Of a stretch of DNA of 64,000 nt, positions 16,592 through 26,581 are shown piece by piece. The notes under the pieces were generated by a model. The model searched no databases and was not told the DNA's origin. It saw nothing but the letters and a program-made list of their open reading frames with translations. The position numbers were made by a program, and so were the translations under genes. How positions within the stretch are numbered: the first letter of the stretch is position 1; each line of letters starts with the position of its first letter. This DNA is from Micropruina sp. (GTDB lineage Bacteria > Actinomycetota > Actinomycetes > Propionibacteriales > Propionibacteriaceae): NCBI GenBank assembly GCA_016711205.1, contig JADJTM010000001.1:1240001-1304000 (forward strand). Direction: 5' to 3'.

Positions 16592-17859
16592 ATGGACCTG
16601 ACCTGGATTCTCGCTGGGATCGCTTCGGCCGCCGTGCTGGTGTGGGCGTGGCGTGCGCAACGCACGAAGTTTGCCGACGAGTACTTCGACGGGGTGACCC
16701 CGGGCCTGGTGCCGGTGGGTGCCCAGCCTGAGCACCGGGTGCCGGTGACCGGCGGCGCCGAGTATTCGGGCGAGATCGCGGTCGCGTTCAACCCGCCGCG
16801 CGGGGTGCGTCCGGGGCTGGCTGGCACCGTGGTCGACGGCAAGCCCGAGAGTCGCGACGTGATGGCGACGCTGGTCGACCTGGCCGCCCGCGGGCACCTG
16901 ACCATCACGATCGTCGAGGACGACACCCGCCGTACCGGCAAGGACTGGCAACTGCACGCGGCGGACGTGCCGCCGCGCGACGAACTCGAACCCACCGAGC
17001 AGCAGCTGCTGCACGCCGTCTTCTCCGCGGGCCCGCAGGTGCGGCTGTCCGAACTGCCGCGGCAGAGCAACCACGCGTTCAACGATCATCAGTTCGCGCT
17101 GGCCAACGAGAGCTACGAGCGCGGCTTCTTTCGACTGGTCACCGGCATGCACCCGGTGCGGCTGGTGTGGATCGCCGCCGGGCTGCTGCTGATGCTCGGC
17201 TTCGCCACCACCAGCGGCGTCGCGCTGGCCGCCGCCGCCGTGCTGGGGCTGGGTGGCGCGCTGATCGGGGCGCGCAGCACGCAGCGTCCGGTGCGCACCG
17301 CGGAGGGCACCGCCGTCCGCATTCAGACGCTGGGTTTCAAGCGCTACCTGGAGACCGCCGAGAAGGAGCAGTTCAGCTACGAGGAGGCGGCCGGCATCTT
17401 CTCCAAGTACCTGCCCTGGGCGATCGTTCTGGGCGTGGCCGGGCACTGGGTCAAGGTGTTCGGCGACCTGGCCGCCCAGGCCCGCGCCGAGGGCTACGAC
17501 GACGGCCTCGACCTGATGTGGCTCGGGGTGGCCGGCTGGGGCATGCACGACGCGATGTTCACCCTGGCGATGTTCTCGGCGATGGACGGCTTCGGCGGCG
17601 ACCTCGGCGGGCTCGGGGACGGCGCCGGGTTCGGTGACGCGTTCGCCGACGGCGGCGGGCTGTTCGACAGCGGCACCATCGACGGCTCGGCGCGGACGCC
17701 GGGGGTGCGTTGGACGGCGGTATCGGCGGCGACGGCGGCTTCGGCGGCATGGACGGGGGCGCGGGTGCCGACGCCGGCGGCTGGGGCGGCGGTGACGGTG
17801 GCGGCTGGGGTGACTTCGGCGGCGGTGGTGGCGACTTCGGCGGAGGCTTCGGCGACTGA
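16592..17859 (+). CDS. DUF2207-type membrane protein, frame broken once near 17700-17705
   Basis: With one base restored, 422 residues. An N-terminal transmembrane helix (LTWILAGIASAAVLVWAW) is followed by a region with a winged-helix-like segment (VMATLVDLAARGHLTITIVED). A central hydrophobic pair (VWIAAGLLLMLGFATTSGVALAAAAVLGLGG) precedes a segment with FKRYLETAEKEQFSYEEAAGIFSKYLPWAIVLG, characteristic of DUF2207 proteins. The tail should be glycine-rich (GGFGGMDGG...GGGFGD), but that lies in the next frame. One extra G in the run CCGGGGGTG at 17700-17705 would join them. The unshifted frame runs on into nadE without sense. Probably a sequence error or a recent frameshift. Function unknown. 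Confidence 0.75.
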
Positions 17860-17928
17860 CGCCCGACAGGCCCGGCCTACGTCCGTCCGATCTGACATGC
17901 TGGGCTCACCGCACGGCATGGAGGGACG

Positions 17929-19965
17929 ATGGAGTTTCGCAACCTGTACGACCACGGGTTCGTCCGGGTCGCCGCGGCCACCCTGCCGATCACGATGGTG
18001 CAGCCGCAGGTCAACGCCGAGGCGATCCTCGCCCAGGCACGCGAGCTGGCGGCCCAGGGTGTGGCGCTGGCGGTGTTTCCCGAACTCGGCCTGACCGGCT
18101 ACTCGATCGAGGACCTGCTGATGCAGGATCCGGTGCTCAACGCGGCCGACGCCGCGATCGGCACCTTGGCGCAGGGCTCGTCCGACATCGACACGGTGCT
18201 CGTGGTCGGTGCTCCCCTGCGCAGCCTGCACCGCATCTACAACTGCGCCGTCGTCATTCACCGCGGCGAGATCCTGGGCGTGGTGCCCAAGTCGTACCTG
18301 CCCACCTACCGCGAGTTCTATGAGCGTCGCCAGATCGCGCCTGGCGACGACGTGACCGGCGAGATCCGGGTGGCGGGCGTGGACGTGCCCTTCGGCCCCG
18401 ATCTGCTCTTCGCCGCGGACGACCTGCCGCACTTCGTGCTGCACGTCGAGATCTGCGAGGACATGTGGGTGCCGATTCCGCCCAGCGCCGAGGCCGCGCT
18501 GGCCGGGGCGACGGTGCTGGCCAACCTGTCCAGCTCACCGATCACCGTCGCAAAGTCCGTGGAGCGGCACCAACTATGCGCGGCGAACTCGTCGCGGTGC
18601 CTGGCCGCCTACGTCTACTCGGCGGCCGGCGAGGGCGAATCCTCCACCGACCTGTCGTGGGACGGCCAGACGATGATCTACGAGAACGGCACGCTGCTGG
18701 CCGAATCGGAGCGCTTTCCGAACGGTCCGCGGGCGTCCATCGCGGACGTCTTCACCGCCCGGCTGCAGCAGGAACGCTTCCGGATGGGCACCTTCGACGA
18801 CAACCGGCGCGCCCACGCCGAACGGGTCAACGGTTTTCGCTGGATCAACTTCACCCTCGATCCCCCCTCCGGCGACCTGGGGTTGCGGCGCGACGTGGCG
18901 CGTTTCCCGTTCGTGCCCGCCGACCCGGCCCGGCTCGCTCTGGACTGCTATGAGGCCTACAACATTCAGGTCAGCGGCCTGGAGCAAAGGCTGCGCTCGA
19001 TCGGGCAGCCGAAGATCGTCATCGGCGTGTCGGGCGGTCTCGACTCCACCCACGCACTGCTCGTCGCCGCGCAGGCCATGGACCGCCTCGAGCGTCCCCG
19101 CACCGACATTCTGGCGTTCACCATGCCGGGCTTCGCGACGTCCGACCACACCAAGAACAACGCCACCCGGCTGGCCGAAGCCCTCGGCGTCAGCTTCGCC
19201 ACCCTCGACATCACCGGCACGGCGCGCACCATGCTGGCCGAGATGGATCACCCGTTCGCTGAGGGCGAGCCGGTCTACGACGTGACGTTCGAGAACGTGC
19301 AGGCAGGCCTGCGCACCGACTACCTTTTCCGGCTGGCCAACCAACGCAGCGGCATCGTGCTGGGCACCGGCGACCTGTCCGAGCTGGCGCTGGGCTGGTG
19401 CACCTACGGTGTCGGTGACCAGATGAGCCACTACAACGTCAACGGCGGGGTGCCCAAGACGCTGATGCAGCACCTGATCCGCTGGGTGATCACCTCCGGA
19501 CCCTTCGGCCCCGAGGTGGGTGTGGTGCTCCAGGCGATCCTCGACACCGAGATCACCCCCGAGTTGGTGCCCACCACGCCGGGTGAGAAGCCTCAGTCGA
19601 CCGAGGCCAGCATCGGCCCCTACAACCTGCAGGACTTCACCCTCTACCAGGTGTTGAGACACGGGGCGGCACCCTCGACCATCGCGTTCCTGGCCATGCA
19701 CGCATGGTCGGACGCCGCCCGCGGCGACTGGCCCGAGGGGTACCCCGACGACAAGCGCGTCGCCTACGACCTGCCGGCGATCAAGAAGTGGCTCGAGGTG
19801 TTCTGCAAGCGCTTCTTCGGCTTCGCGCAGTTCAAGCGATCGGCGCTGCCGAACGGGCCCAAGGTCGTCCGGGGTGGGTCGCTGTCGCCGCGCGGGGACT
19901 GGCGGATGCCGTCCGACACCTCCGCGAAGCTGTGGCTGGACGAGCTGCAACGCAACGTGCCATGA
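17929..19965 (+). CDS. nadE: glutamine-dependent NAD+ synthetase
   Basis: Makes NAD from deamido-NAD, ATP and glutamine. The 678 residues contain an N-terminal nitrilase-type glutaminase with the catalytic triad Glu52 (FPELGLTGYS), Lys121 (VPKSYLPTYREFYE) and Cys176 (EICEDMW). The C-terminal ammonia-dependent synthetase has the PP-loop SGGLDSTHALL and GTGDLSELALGWCTYGVGDQ. The same triad numbering is known from the mycobacterial enzyme. GGAGGGACG precedes the ATG. It overlaps the next gene by 4 bp (ATGA) and starts a four-gene coupled operon. Confidence 0.97.
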   Translation: MEFRNLYDHGFVRVAAATLPITMVQPQVNAEAILAQARELAAQGVALAVFPELGLTGYSIEDLLMQDPVLNAADAAIGTLAQGSSDIDTVLVVGAPLRSLHRIYNCAVVIHRGEILGVVPKSYLPTYREFYERRQIAPGDDVTGEIRVAGVDVPFGPDLLFAADDLPHFVLHVEICEDMWVPIPPSAEAALAGATVLANLSSSPITVAKSVERHQLCAANSSRCLAAYVYSAAGEGESSTDLSWDGQTMIYENGTLLAESERFPNGPRASIADVFTARLQQERFRMGTFDDNRRAHAERVNGFRWINFTLDPPSGDLGLRRDVARFPFVPADPARLALDCYEAYNIQVSGLEQRLRSIGQPKIVIGVSGGLDSTHALLVAAQAMDRLERPRTDILAFTMPGFATSDHTKNNATRLAEALGVSFATLDITGTARTMLAEMDHPFAEGEPVYDVTFENVQAGLRTDYLFRLANQRSGIVLGTGDLSELALGWCTYGVGDQMSHYNVNGGVPKTLMQHLIRWVITSGPFGPEVGVVLQAILDTEITPELVPTTPGEKPQSTEASIGPYNLQDFTLYQVLRHGAAPSTIAFLAMHAWSDAARGDWPEGYPDDKRVAYDLPAIKKWLEVFCKRFFGFAQFKRSALPNGPKVVRGGSLSPRGDWRMPSDTSAKLWLDELQRNVP

Positions 19966-20630
19966 GCCTTTTGGACGCACCTCGGGTCAGCCCACCGCAG
20001 TTGCCCCCGCTGATAGCGAGCGACCCGGGCGACGCCTGTGACGGTGCAAGCTTCACCGAAGCGCAACTGGCCTGGTCGGGCGCGGACGCGTCCACGATCG
20101 GGGCCGAGATCCTCGACTCCCGGGTGCAACGGCTGCCCACCGACACGTTGCACGCGCGCCGGCTGCGGCTGGCCGAGGTCGAGGTGGCCGATCCGGTGAT
20201 CGTCACCCTCAACGCCCCCCGCTCCAACTGGCGCGGGGTCAGCGTCAGCGGCGGCAGCATCGGCGTGCTCGACTGCTCGGGCTCGACGTGGCGCAACGTT
20301 GTGCTGACCGACGTCCGGATCGGCTACCTCAATCTGCGCGAGGCCGTGCTCGGCGACGTGCTGCTGACCGGCTGCCGCCTCGGCACCCTGGACGCCGCCG
20401 GCGCGTCCACCACGCGGGTGTCGCTGGTCGGGTGCGTCGTGGAGGATCTCGACCTGCGCAACCGCAAGGGCGACCACCTTGACCTGCGCGGACTGGACGT
20501 GGTGCGGTTGAACAAGCTGGAGGGGGCTGACAGCCTGGTCGGGGCCACCATCACCGACCAGCAGGCCCGCTGGCTGGGTCCGCTGCTGGCCACCGCTCTG
20601 CGCATCACCGTTACCGAGGAGGACCAGTGA
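19962..20630 (+). CDS. pentapeptide repeat protein
   Basis: A 222-residue protein whose central part (about 85-195) shows the alternating pattern of a right-handed pentapeptide helix (GSIGVLDCSGSTWRNVVLTD, IGYLNLREAVLGDVLLTGC, LDLRGLDVVRLNKLEGA). No signal peptide or transmembrane segment. The start overlaps the nadE stop (ATGA) and its stop overlaps the next GTG, so it is made in step with NadE and the phosphatase. Some pentapeptide proteins mimic DNA and protect gyrase, but most have no known role, and nothing here supports a choice. Confidence 0.85.
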   Translation: MSLLDAPRVSPPQLPPLIASDPGDACDGASFTEAQLAWSGADASTIGAEILDSRVQRLPTDTLHARRLRLAEVEVADPVIVTLNAPRSNWRGVSVSGGSIGVLDCSGSTWRNVVLTDVRIGYLNLREAVLGDVLLTGCRLGTLDAAGASTTRVSLVGCVVEDLDLRNRKGDHLDLRGLDVVRLNKLEGADSLVGATITDQQARWLGPLLATALRITVTEEDQ

Positions 20631-21226
20631 CCACCACCCTCATCTTCGACGTGGCCAACGTACTGGTCGACTGGGATCCGTTCCGGGCCCTGTCCGGTGA
20701 ACTGCCCGAAGACCAGGTGAGCGAATTCTTCGACTCCGAGGTGTTCTGGGAGTTGAACGCGCGCTGCGACGCGGGCATGCCGATCGCGGAGGCCGTGGTC
20801 GAGATGGACGACCAGGCGCCCCACCTGGCCCCGGCCTACCGGCTCTACATCGAGCATTTCGCGCGAACGGTGAGCGGACCGATCCACGGCACCGCCGACG
20901 TGATCCGCGAGCTGCTGGCCGCCGGCGTGCCCTGTTTCGGCTTGTCGAACTGGGCCAAAGAGAACTTCAACGTGGCCCGCCGCGCCAATCCGGTGATCGA
21001 CGAACTCGCGGACGTGATCGTGTCGGGCGAAGTGGGCCTGGCCAAGCCCGATCCCGAGATCTTCCGCTACGCCCTGCAGCGGTTCGGGTCGGACGCCGCC
21101 ACCACGGTGATGATCGACGACATGCAGCGCAACCTCGATTCGGCCGCCGAAGTGGGGCTGCCGACGATCCTGTTCACCAGCGCCGAACAACTGCGCGCCG
21201 ATCTGGTGCGGCTGCAGGTGCTGTGA
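20627..21226 (+). CDS. HAD-family hydrolase, YihX-like
   Basis: A 199-residue haloacid dehalogenase-superfamily phosphatase of the IA subgroup with an alpha-helical cap. Motif I is FDVANVLVDWD, motif II GLSNW, motif III the Lys in GLAKPDPEIF and motif IV MIDDMQRNL. Motif I has Asn where DxDxT enzymes have a second Asp two or more positions on, as in YihX-like sugar phosphatases (FDLGNV). The likely substrate is a small phosphorylated metabolite. GTGA overlaps on both sides place it in the nadE operon. Confidence 0.87.
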   Translation: MTTTLIFDVANVLVDWDPFRALSGELPEDQVSEFFDSEVFWELNARCDAGMPIAEAVVEMDDQAPHLAPAYRLYIEHFARTVSGPIHGTADVIRELLAAGVPCFGLSNWAKENFNVARRANPVIDELADVIVSGEVGLAKPDPEIFRYALQRFGSDAATTVMIDDMQRNLDSAAEVGLPTILFTSAEQLRADLVRLQVL

Positions 21227-22530
21227 CCGCTCCGTCCGGCACCGTGGCCCGCCGGGCAGTGGTCGAGTCGGTGCAGGGTCTTGAACTCGGCCCGGCCGAT
21301 GTCGTGCGCGCCGCCGGCTTGCGGCGCATGAAGGCGATCGCCCTGTCGCTGCTGTTGCTCGCCGCCGTCATCTACCTCAGCACGCTGCGGGTGGCGGACG
21401 TTGGGGTGTGGGGGTTCGTCAACGCGGGCGCCGAGGCGGCCATGGTGGGCGCGCTGGCCGACTGGTTCGCGGTCACCGCGCTGTTCCGGCATCCGCTCGG
21501 GCTGCCGATCCCCCACACCGCGATCATTCCCAAACGCAAGAACGAGATCGCCCGCAACCTGCAGGACTTCTTCACCGAGAACTTCCTCACCGAAGAGATC
21601 ATCCGCGAGCGGATCGGCTCGCTGCAGGCCGGCCGGCGGCTCGGCGAGTGGCTGCAGCAGCCGGCCCACGCCGAGCGGGCGGTCACCGAGGGTGCGCGGT
21701 TGGCCCGGGTCGCGCTCGCCCACGTCTCGGACGACGACGTCACCCACGTGGTCGGCGAGGTGATCGTTCCGCGCCTCGCCGCTGAGCCCCTGGCCGGCGC
21801 CATGGGTGACCTGCTGGACGCCATCGTCACCGACGGCGCCCACCGCGGGCTGGTAGATCTCGTGGTCGGCGAGGTGCACGACTGGCTGCGCCGGCACCCG
21901 GACACCTTCAACGGCATCGTGGGTGAGCGGACGCCGCGGTGGGCCCCCGGCTTCGTCAACCGCCGCATCGTCTCGTGGACCTACGATCAGGCGCTTGAAT
22001 GGCTGTGGGCGATCCGCTCCGACCGGCAGCACCCCACCCGGGCCGCGCTGGATGACCTGCTGCGCCAGATCGCCGACGACCTGCAGCACAACCCGATCGT
22101 CGCCGAGCGTGCCGAGCGGCTCAAGGAGCGCCTGCTCAGCCACCCGCAGACCACCGAAACGGTCGTGGGGTTGTGGCGCACCGTCCGAGCCTCGCTGGAG
22201 GGTGCGCTGGCCGCCGAGTCGTCCGAACTGAAGGTGCGCGCGCAGCGCGCCGTCCGGCGGCTGGGTGTTGCCCTGGTCACGGACGATCGCCTGCGCGGCA
22301 CCGTCGAGCAGCGGCTCGAGGACGCCGCCGCGTTCGTCGTGCGCACCTACGGCGCCGAGCTGTCCACGGTGATCAGCCACACCATCGAAGGCTGGGACGG
22401 TCAGCGGGCGGCCCGCCAGATCGAGTTGCACGTGGGCCGCGACCTGCAGTTCATCAGGATCAACGGCACCGTGGTGGGTTGCCTCGCGGGGCTAGCGATC
22501 CACGCGATCAGCCTGCTGGTCACCGGCTGA
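21223..22530 (+). CDS. DUF445 family membrane protein
   Basis: A 435-residue protein with the DUF445 (YjiN/YheB) layout. An N-terminal membrane segment (IALSLLLLAAVIYLSTL) is followed by the family hallmark GAEAAMVGALADWFAVTALFRHPLGLPIPHTAIIPKRK at about residues 66-104, a long helical middle region and a C-terminal helix (VVGCLAGLAIHAISLLV). Similar proteins are inner-membrane proteins of unknown role. It is the last gene of the nadE operon and starts at a GTG overlapping the HAD stop. Confidence 0.88.
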   Translation: MTAPSGTVARRAVVESVQGLELGPADVVRAAGLRRMKAIALSLLLLAAVIYLSTLRVADVGVWGFVNAGAEAAMVGALADWFAVTALFRHPLGLPIPHTAIIPKRKNEIARNLQDFFTENFLTEEIIRERIGSLQAGRRLGEWLQQPAHAERAVTEGARLARVALAHVSDDDVTHVVGEVIVPRLAAEPLAGAMGDLLDAIVTDGAHRGLVDLVVGEVHDWLRRHPDTFNGIVGERTPRWAPGFVNRRIVSWTYDQALEWLWAIRSDRQHPTRAALDDLLRQIADDLQHNPIVAERAERLKERLLSHPQTTETVVGLWRTVRASLEGALAAESSELKVRAQRAVRRLGVALVTDDRLRGTVEQRLEDAAAFVVRTYGAELSTVISHTIEGWDGQRAARQIELHVGRDLQFIRINGTVVGCLAGLAIHAISLLVTG

Positions 22531-22570
22531 GTCGATCGGCGTTCGGCCCGACCGGCGACGCCGACTTGGT

Positions 22571-22576
22571 TAGGCT
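22571..22576 (+). promoter_or_regulatory. candidate -10 element for the cation transporter
   Basis: TAGGCT, preceded by TTGGT, lies 35 bp before the ATG of the transporter. It fits the actinomycete TAnnnT pattern. No convincing -35 box. Confidence 0.3.
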
Positions 22577-22611
22577 GGGACTCCCACCCATTCGAGAAAG
22601 GCCCCGCCGCC

Positions 22612-23558
22612 ATGGCGTCCCTTACCGTCGACGAGACCGTGGAGCGCACCCGAATCGCCGAAACCCGCGCGTTGCGGCTGAGCATCATCTCCACCGCTGT
22701 GCTGGGCACCGGCGCGGTCGTCTGGGGCATGCTCAGCGGCGCCCGGGTGATCCTGTTCGACGGCGTCTACATGCTGGCCGGCATCGCCTTGGTGGCCGTC
22801 TCACTTGCCGCTTCGCTGGCATCCAGCAGTGCACCGTCGCCCGAGTACCCGTTCGGACGGCACGCCGCCACTCCTTTGGCGGTGGCGATGCAGGGGGCGG
22901 CGCTGCTCGGCACGCTGGTCTACGGCGCAGCGGACGCGGTGACGGTGCTGCTGGGCGGAGGGTCCGAAGCAGCGGCGCTGTCGGTGCTGCTGTACGGCGT
23001 GATCTCGGCGGTGGCGGCCCTGGTCGTGGTGCTGATGCTGCGCCGGGCCGGACGCGTGTCGGCGCTCGCGCAGGCCGAGGTGGTCTCGTGGCGGGCCGGC
23101 ACACTGCTGAGCCTGGTCGTCGCCATCGGTGGCGTGGCCGCCGTTGTGTTGAGCGCGAGCGGCTACCAGCACATCGCCGCGTTCATCGACCCGATACTGG
23201 TGCTGATCGCGTGCGCTCTCATCACGCCGATGGCGCTGCGGCTGGTGCGCGAGGGCGTGCGCGAACTGCTCGAAGCGGCGCCCTCGCCGCAACTCAGCGC
23301 GAAGATCGCCGCAGCCGTTGCAGAGGGGGCGGCCGCCGTCTCCACTGCGGAGCGGACACTGCCCGAGCCGATCATCCGGTCGACCAAGCTCGGGCAGCGG
23401 TTGTACGTCGAGGTCGACTTCCTGGTGCCGTGCGCCGCTGGCAGGTCGACGACGAGGACGCCGTCCGGCTCGCGATCACCGATCGGCTCGATCAGTTGGG
23501 CCTGCTGGTGTGGGCCACCATCGCGCTGACCACCGACCCGGTGCTCACCGAAGACTGA
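22612..23558 (+). CDS. cation diffusion facilitator family transporter, frame broken once near 23425-23440
   Basis: About 315 residues after restoring one base. Several membrane helices are visible (LSIISTAVLGTGAVVWGML, VILFDGVYMLAGIALVAVSLAASL, LSVLLYGVISAVAALVVVLML, LLSLVVAIGGVAAVVL, PILVLIACALITPMAL). The FDGVYM segment (usually with a second Asp four residues on) and FIDPILV fit the metal site of the family (ZitB/FieF type). The cytoplasmic domain begins about residue 220. The frame then slips: the expected continuation RRWQVDDEDAVRLAITDRL...LLVWATIALTTDPVLTED lies in the next frame and ends at 23558, while the unshifted frame gives an unlikely S/G/R-rich tail. Exports Zn, Fe, Mn or similar; specificity unknown. 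Confidence 0.75.
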
Positions 23559-23575
23559 GCCGGGCCAGACCGACC

Positions 23576-26251
23576 TCAGTTGCGCCGGCGGCGTCCGTGC
23601 TCGCGCTCGCCGCCGTCGGCCTGCGACTGGGAGTCGACCGGGGTGTCGTGGCGGTGGTAGCCGCGGCCGTGACAGGTCTCACAGGTGACGGTGAAGGCCT
23701 CGGCCAGGCCGGTGCCGATGCGCTTGCGGGTCATCTGCACCAGGCCCAGCGAGGTGACCTCGGCCACCTGATGGCGGGTGCGGTCGCGGCCCAGGCACTC
23801 GACCAGCCGGCGCAGCAGCAGCTCACGGTTCGCCGGCAGCACCATGTCGATGAAGTCGACGACGATGATGCCGCCGATGTCGCGCAGCCGCAGTTGACGA
23901 ACGACCTCTTCGGCCGCCTCCAGGTTGTTGGAGGTGACCGTCGCCTCGAGGTTGCCGGAGGTGCCGGTGAACTTGCCGGTGTTGACGTCGATCACCGTCA
24001 TCGCCTCGGTACGGTCGATGATCAGCGACCCGCCGGACGGCAGGAACACCTTGCGCTCCAGGGCCTTGGCGATCTGCTCGTCCAACCGATGCGCCGCGAA
24101 CAGGTCGCCCTGCTCTTCGCGATTCCAGTGCACCAGGCGTTCCTTCAGGTGCGGCGCCACATGGGTGACGTAGGCATCGACGGTGTCGTAGGCGTCCTCA
24201 CCCTTGCCGTTGCCGTCGACGATCAGCTTGCCGAAGTCCTCGGTGAACAGGTCACGGACGATGCGCACGGTCAGGTCTGGCTCGGCGTACAGCTGCTCGG
24301 GCGACTTGCCGGCCTTGACCTTCTTCTCGATGACCTCCCATTGCGCCTTCAGCCGGCTGACGTCGCGGACCAACTCGTCTTCGGACGCTCCCTCGGCGGC
24401 GGTCCGCACGATGACGGACGCGGCGTCGCCGACCAACTCTTCGAGAATGCCCTTGAGCCGGTTGCGCTCCTGCTCGGGCAGCTTGCGCGAGATGCCGGAC
24501 AGCTGACCGCTCGGCGAGTAGACCACGTAGCGGCCGGGGATCGACACGTGCGCGGTCAACCGGGCACCCTTGGCGCCGACCGGGTCCTTGCTGACCTGCA
24601 CCAGCACGCTCTGGCCCGACTTGAACACCTTCTCCATCTTGCGGTCGCCACCGGTGACCCCGAAGGCGTCCCAGTCGACCTCACCGGCGTACAGCACCGC
24701 GTTGCGGCCGCGTCCGATGTCGATGAAGGCGGCCTCCATGGACGGCAGCACGTTCTGCACCTTGCCCAGGAACACGTTGCCGATCATCGAAGCGGCGGAC
24801 GCCCGGTCTACGTAGTGCTCGACCAGCACACCGTCCTCGAGCACGCCGATCTGGGTGTAGTCGTCGGCCTGGCGGATCAGCATGGTGCGCTCGACGGATT
24901 CGCGACGAGCCAGGAACTCGGCCTCGGAGAGGATCGGTGAGCGACGCCGGCCAGCCGCGCGACCCTCGCGGCGGCGCTGGCGCTTGGCCTCCATGCGGGT
25001 GGAGCCCTCGATGCTGGTGACCTCGTCGCTGGCGCTGCGGGAGCGACGTGGCTCACGCACGCGCACGACGACGTCGGACGGGTCGTCCTCGGCCCCGGCG
25101 GTGTCTTCACCGCGACGGCGCCGACGACGCCGACGACGCGTCGAACCACTGGATTCGCTCGGTTCGGCACCCTCGGCCTCGGACGTGGACTCGGTGGCCT
25201 CGCCCTCGTCGGTGTCGGTGGCGTCCTCGTCGTCGGAGCTGTCCGCGTCACCGTCACCCGCGTCAGCGCTGGAACCCCGGCGGCGACGGCGGCCACCCCG
25301 GCGGCGACGCCGGCGGCGCGGACTGTCCTCGTCGGACCCGTCGTCATCGGCGGAATCGTCGTCGGATTCATCATCGGTGTCGTCATCGATGGCGGACGGC
25401 TGTTCTGCCTGGTCGGTGTCTGCGATCACCTGGTCGGCGGCGATTGCCTCGGCGACTCCGGTGTCTGCTTCCTCGCCCTCGGCACCGTCGGACGACGGCG
25501 TGTCGGTGACCTGACCGCCGATCATGGCGGCGAGTTCGTCCAGCGCCTGAGCGGCCTGAGCCTCGTCCACCTTGGTGCGGCGGCTGCGCTTGCCGGTGCG
25601 GCTGAGTTCGCTGAGGGTCTCTTCCAGCGGGTCGGCACTCTCGGGCAACGGCTCGGGTGCGGGCTCCGGCTTGCTGCGCCGGCGGCGCGGACGGGGCTCG
25701 ACCGGCGGCGCCAGTTCGTCCAGCGTGGGCAGCTCGTCGAGGCTGAGCGGTGCAGGCTGCTCGGGTTCCGGCAGCACCGCAGCGGTCTGCTCGGTCGTGA
25801 CAGGTTCGGGGGCGGCCGCGGCCCGACTGCTGCGCCGGCGCCGGGGCGCAGGCGGCTGGACCGCCACGTCGAGGGTCGCCGGGACGTCCTCGGGCTGAGC
25901 GACCCGCTCGTCGGGAGCCGGGATCGTCGGCAGATCGGCGTCGGTGGCCGGCTCGCCCAGCGGCTCAGGCTCCACCACCGGCTCCGGCACAGCGGCAGCC
26001 TCATCGGCCGGGGTGTCGTCGACAACCTCGTCGTCGACGACGTCCACGTTCAACTGCGCGTCAGCTTCAACGGGAGTAGCAGCTTCGGCGGTCGGCTGAT
26101 CGAGTTCGGGCAGCACGGGTTCGGCCGCGACCACCGGCGCGGGCGGTCCGGCCGGACGACTCGCAGAGCGACGCCGGCGCGGCGGCGCGGCGGCGGTGTT
26201 GTCGGCAGGAGTGCCGTCGGCTGCGGGTGTGGGAGTTTCTTCGTCGAGCAT
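23576..26251 (-). CDS. rne: ribonuclease E/G family endoribonuclease
   Basis: Main RNA-decay and rRNA-processing endonuclease of actinomycetes. The 891 residues start with about 430 disordered residues rich in D, E, P, A and R-clusters (RRRRRRRG, GGRRRRRG) that replace the C-terminal scaffold of E. coli RNase E. An S1 domain follows (NVFLGKVQNVLPSMEAAFIDIG). The catalytic part has VIDVNTGKFTG with the metal-binding Asp, then GGIIVVDFIDM with the second. The Zn-link is CETCHGRGYH, giving C-x2-C. ATG 26251 has GGAGAG upstream. A 330-bp upstream gap may contain a structured 5' leader, as in autoregulated rne genes. Confidence 0.94.
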   Translation of the reverse strand: MLDEETPTPAADGTPADNTAAAPPRRRRSASRPAGPPAPVVAAEPVLPELDQPTAEAATPVEADAQLNVDVVDDEVVDDTPADEAAAVPEPVVEPEPLGEPATDADLPTIPAPDERVAQPEDVPATLDVAVQPPAPRRRRSSRAAAAPEPVTTEQTAAVLPEPEQPAPLSLDELPTLDELAPPVEPRPRRRRSKPEPAPEPLPESADPLEETLSELSRTGKRSRRTKVDEAQAAQALDELAAMIGGQVTDTPSSDGAEGEEADTGVAEAIAADQVIADTDQAEQPSAIDDDTDDESDDDSADDDGSDEDSPRRRRRRRGGRRRRRGSSADAGDGDADSSDDEDATDTDEGEATESTSEAEGAEPSESSGSTRRRRRRRRRGEDTAGAEDDPSDVVVRVREPRRSRSASDEVTSIEGSTRMEAKRQRRREGRAAGRRRSPILSEAEFLARRESVERTMLIRQADDYTQIGVLEDGVLVEHYVDRASAASMIGNVFLGKVQNVLPSMEAAFIDIGRGRNAVLYAGEVDWDAFGVTGGDRKMEKVFKSGQSVLVQVSKDPVGAKGARLTAHVSIPGRYVVYSPSGQLSGISRKLPEQERNRLKGILEELVGDAASVIVRTAAEGASEDELVRDVSRLKAQWEVIEKKVKAGKSPEQLYAEPDLTVRIVRDLFTEDFGKLIVDGNGKGEDAYDTVDAYVTHVAPHLKERLVHWNREEQGDLFAAHRLDEQIAKALERKVFLPSGGSLIIDRTEAMTVIDVNTGKFTGTSGNLEATVTSNNLEAAEEVVRQLRLRDIGGIIVVDFIDMVLPANRELLLRRLVECLGRDRTRHQVAEVTSLGLVQMTRKRIGTGLAEAFTVTCETCHGRGYHRHDTPVDSQSQADGGEREHGRRRRN

Positions 26252-26581
26252 GTGCTCTCCTTATGCGGCGTGGGGTGCACCGCTGATGTGGCCACCGAGG
26301 TGGCAAAGCCTGGGGACTGGATCGCGACACAGCACCCACCCCCGCGGTCGTCGCCGTCGCGGTCGGGTGGGGGCGTCCATCGAGCTGTCACCTCGAACGC
26401 CGGATCGGGTGAGCCCACTGCGCGGGCTCGTCCTGCTCCTGATTATGCCACACCGGCCGCAGCGGCTGCGGCGCCACACCCGCAGGGACGGCCCCGGGGT
26501 TGCCGCCCGCGCCGACCGCGGGCCGTATCGAGGGGATCGCGCTCGGCTCGGGCGCCCCCGCCGACGGCTACCATCGATCGC
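26252..26581. other. 330-bp gap between divergent rne and TM2 genes: promoters and hairpins
   Basis: No gene is seen. On the minus strand, GCATAATCAGG gives a -10-like CATAAT at 26447-26442, about 190 bp before the rne start, implying a long leader. Within it, CCCACCC and GGGTGGG (about 26336-26366) can pair. A 7-bp palindrome GCCGCAG/CTGCGGC lies at 26456-26472. On the plus strand TACCAT (26569-26574) sits seven bases before the GTG of the TM2 gene, fitting leaderless transcription. Confidence 0.4.

Noticed and set aside
20627..21226. HAD protein as inactive because motif I reads DVANV
   Set aside because: Asn at this position also occurs in YihX-like phosphatases, and motifs II-IV are intact.
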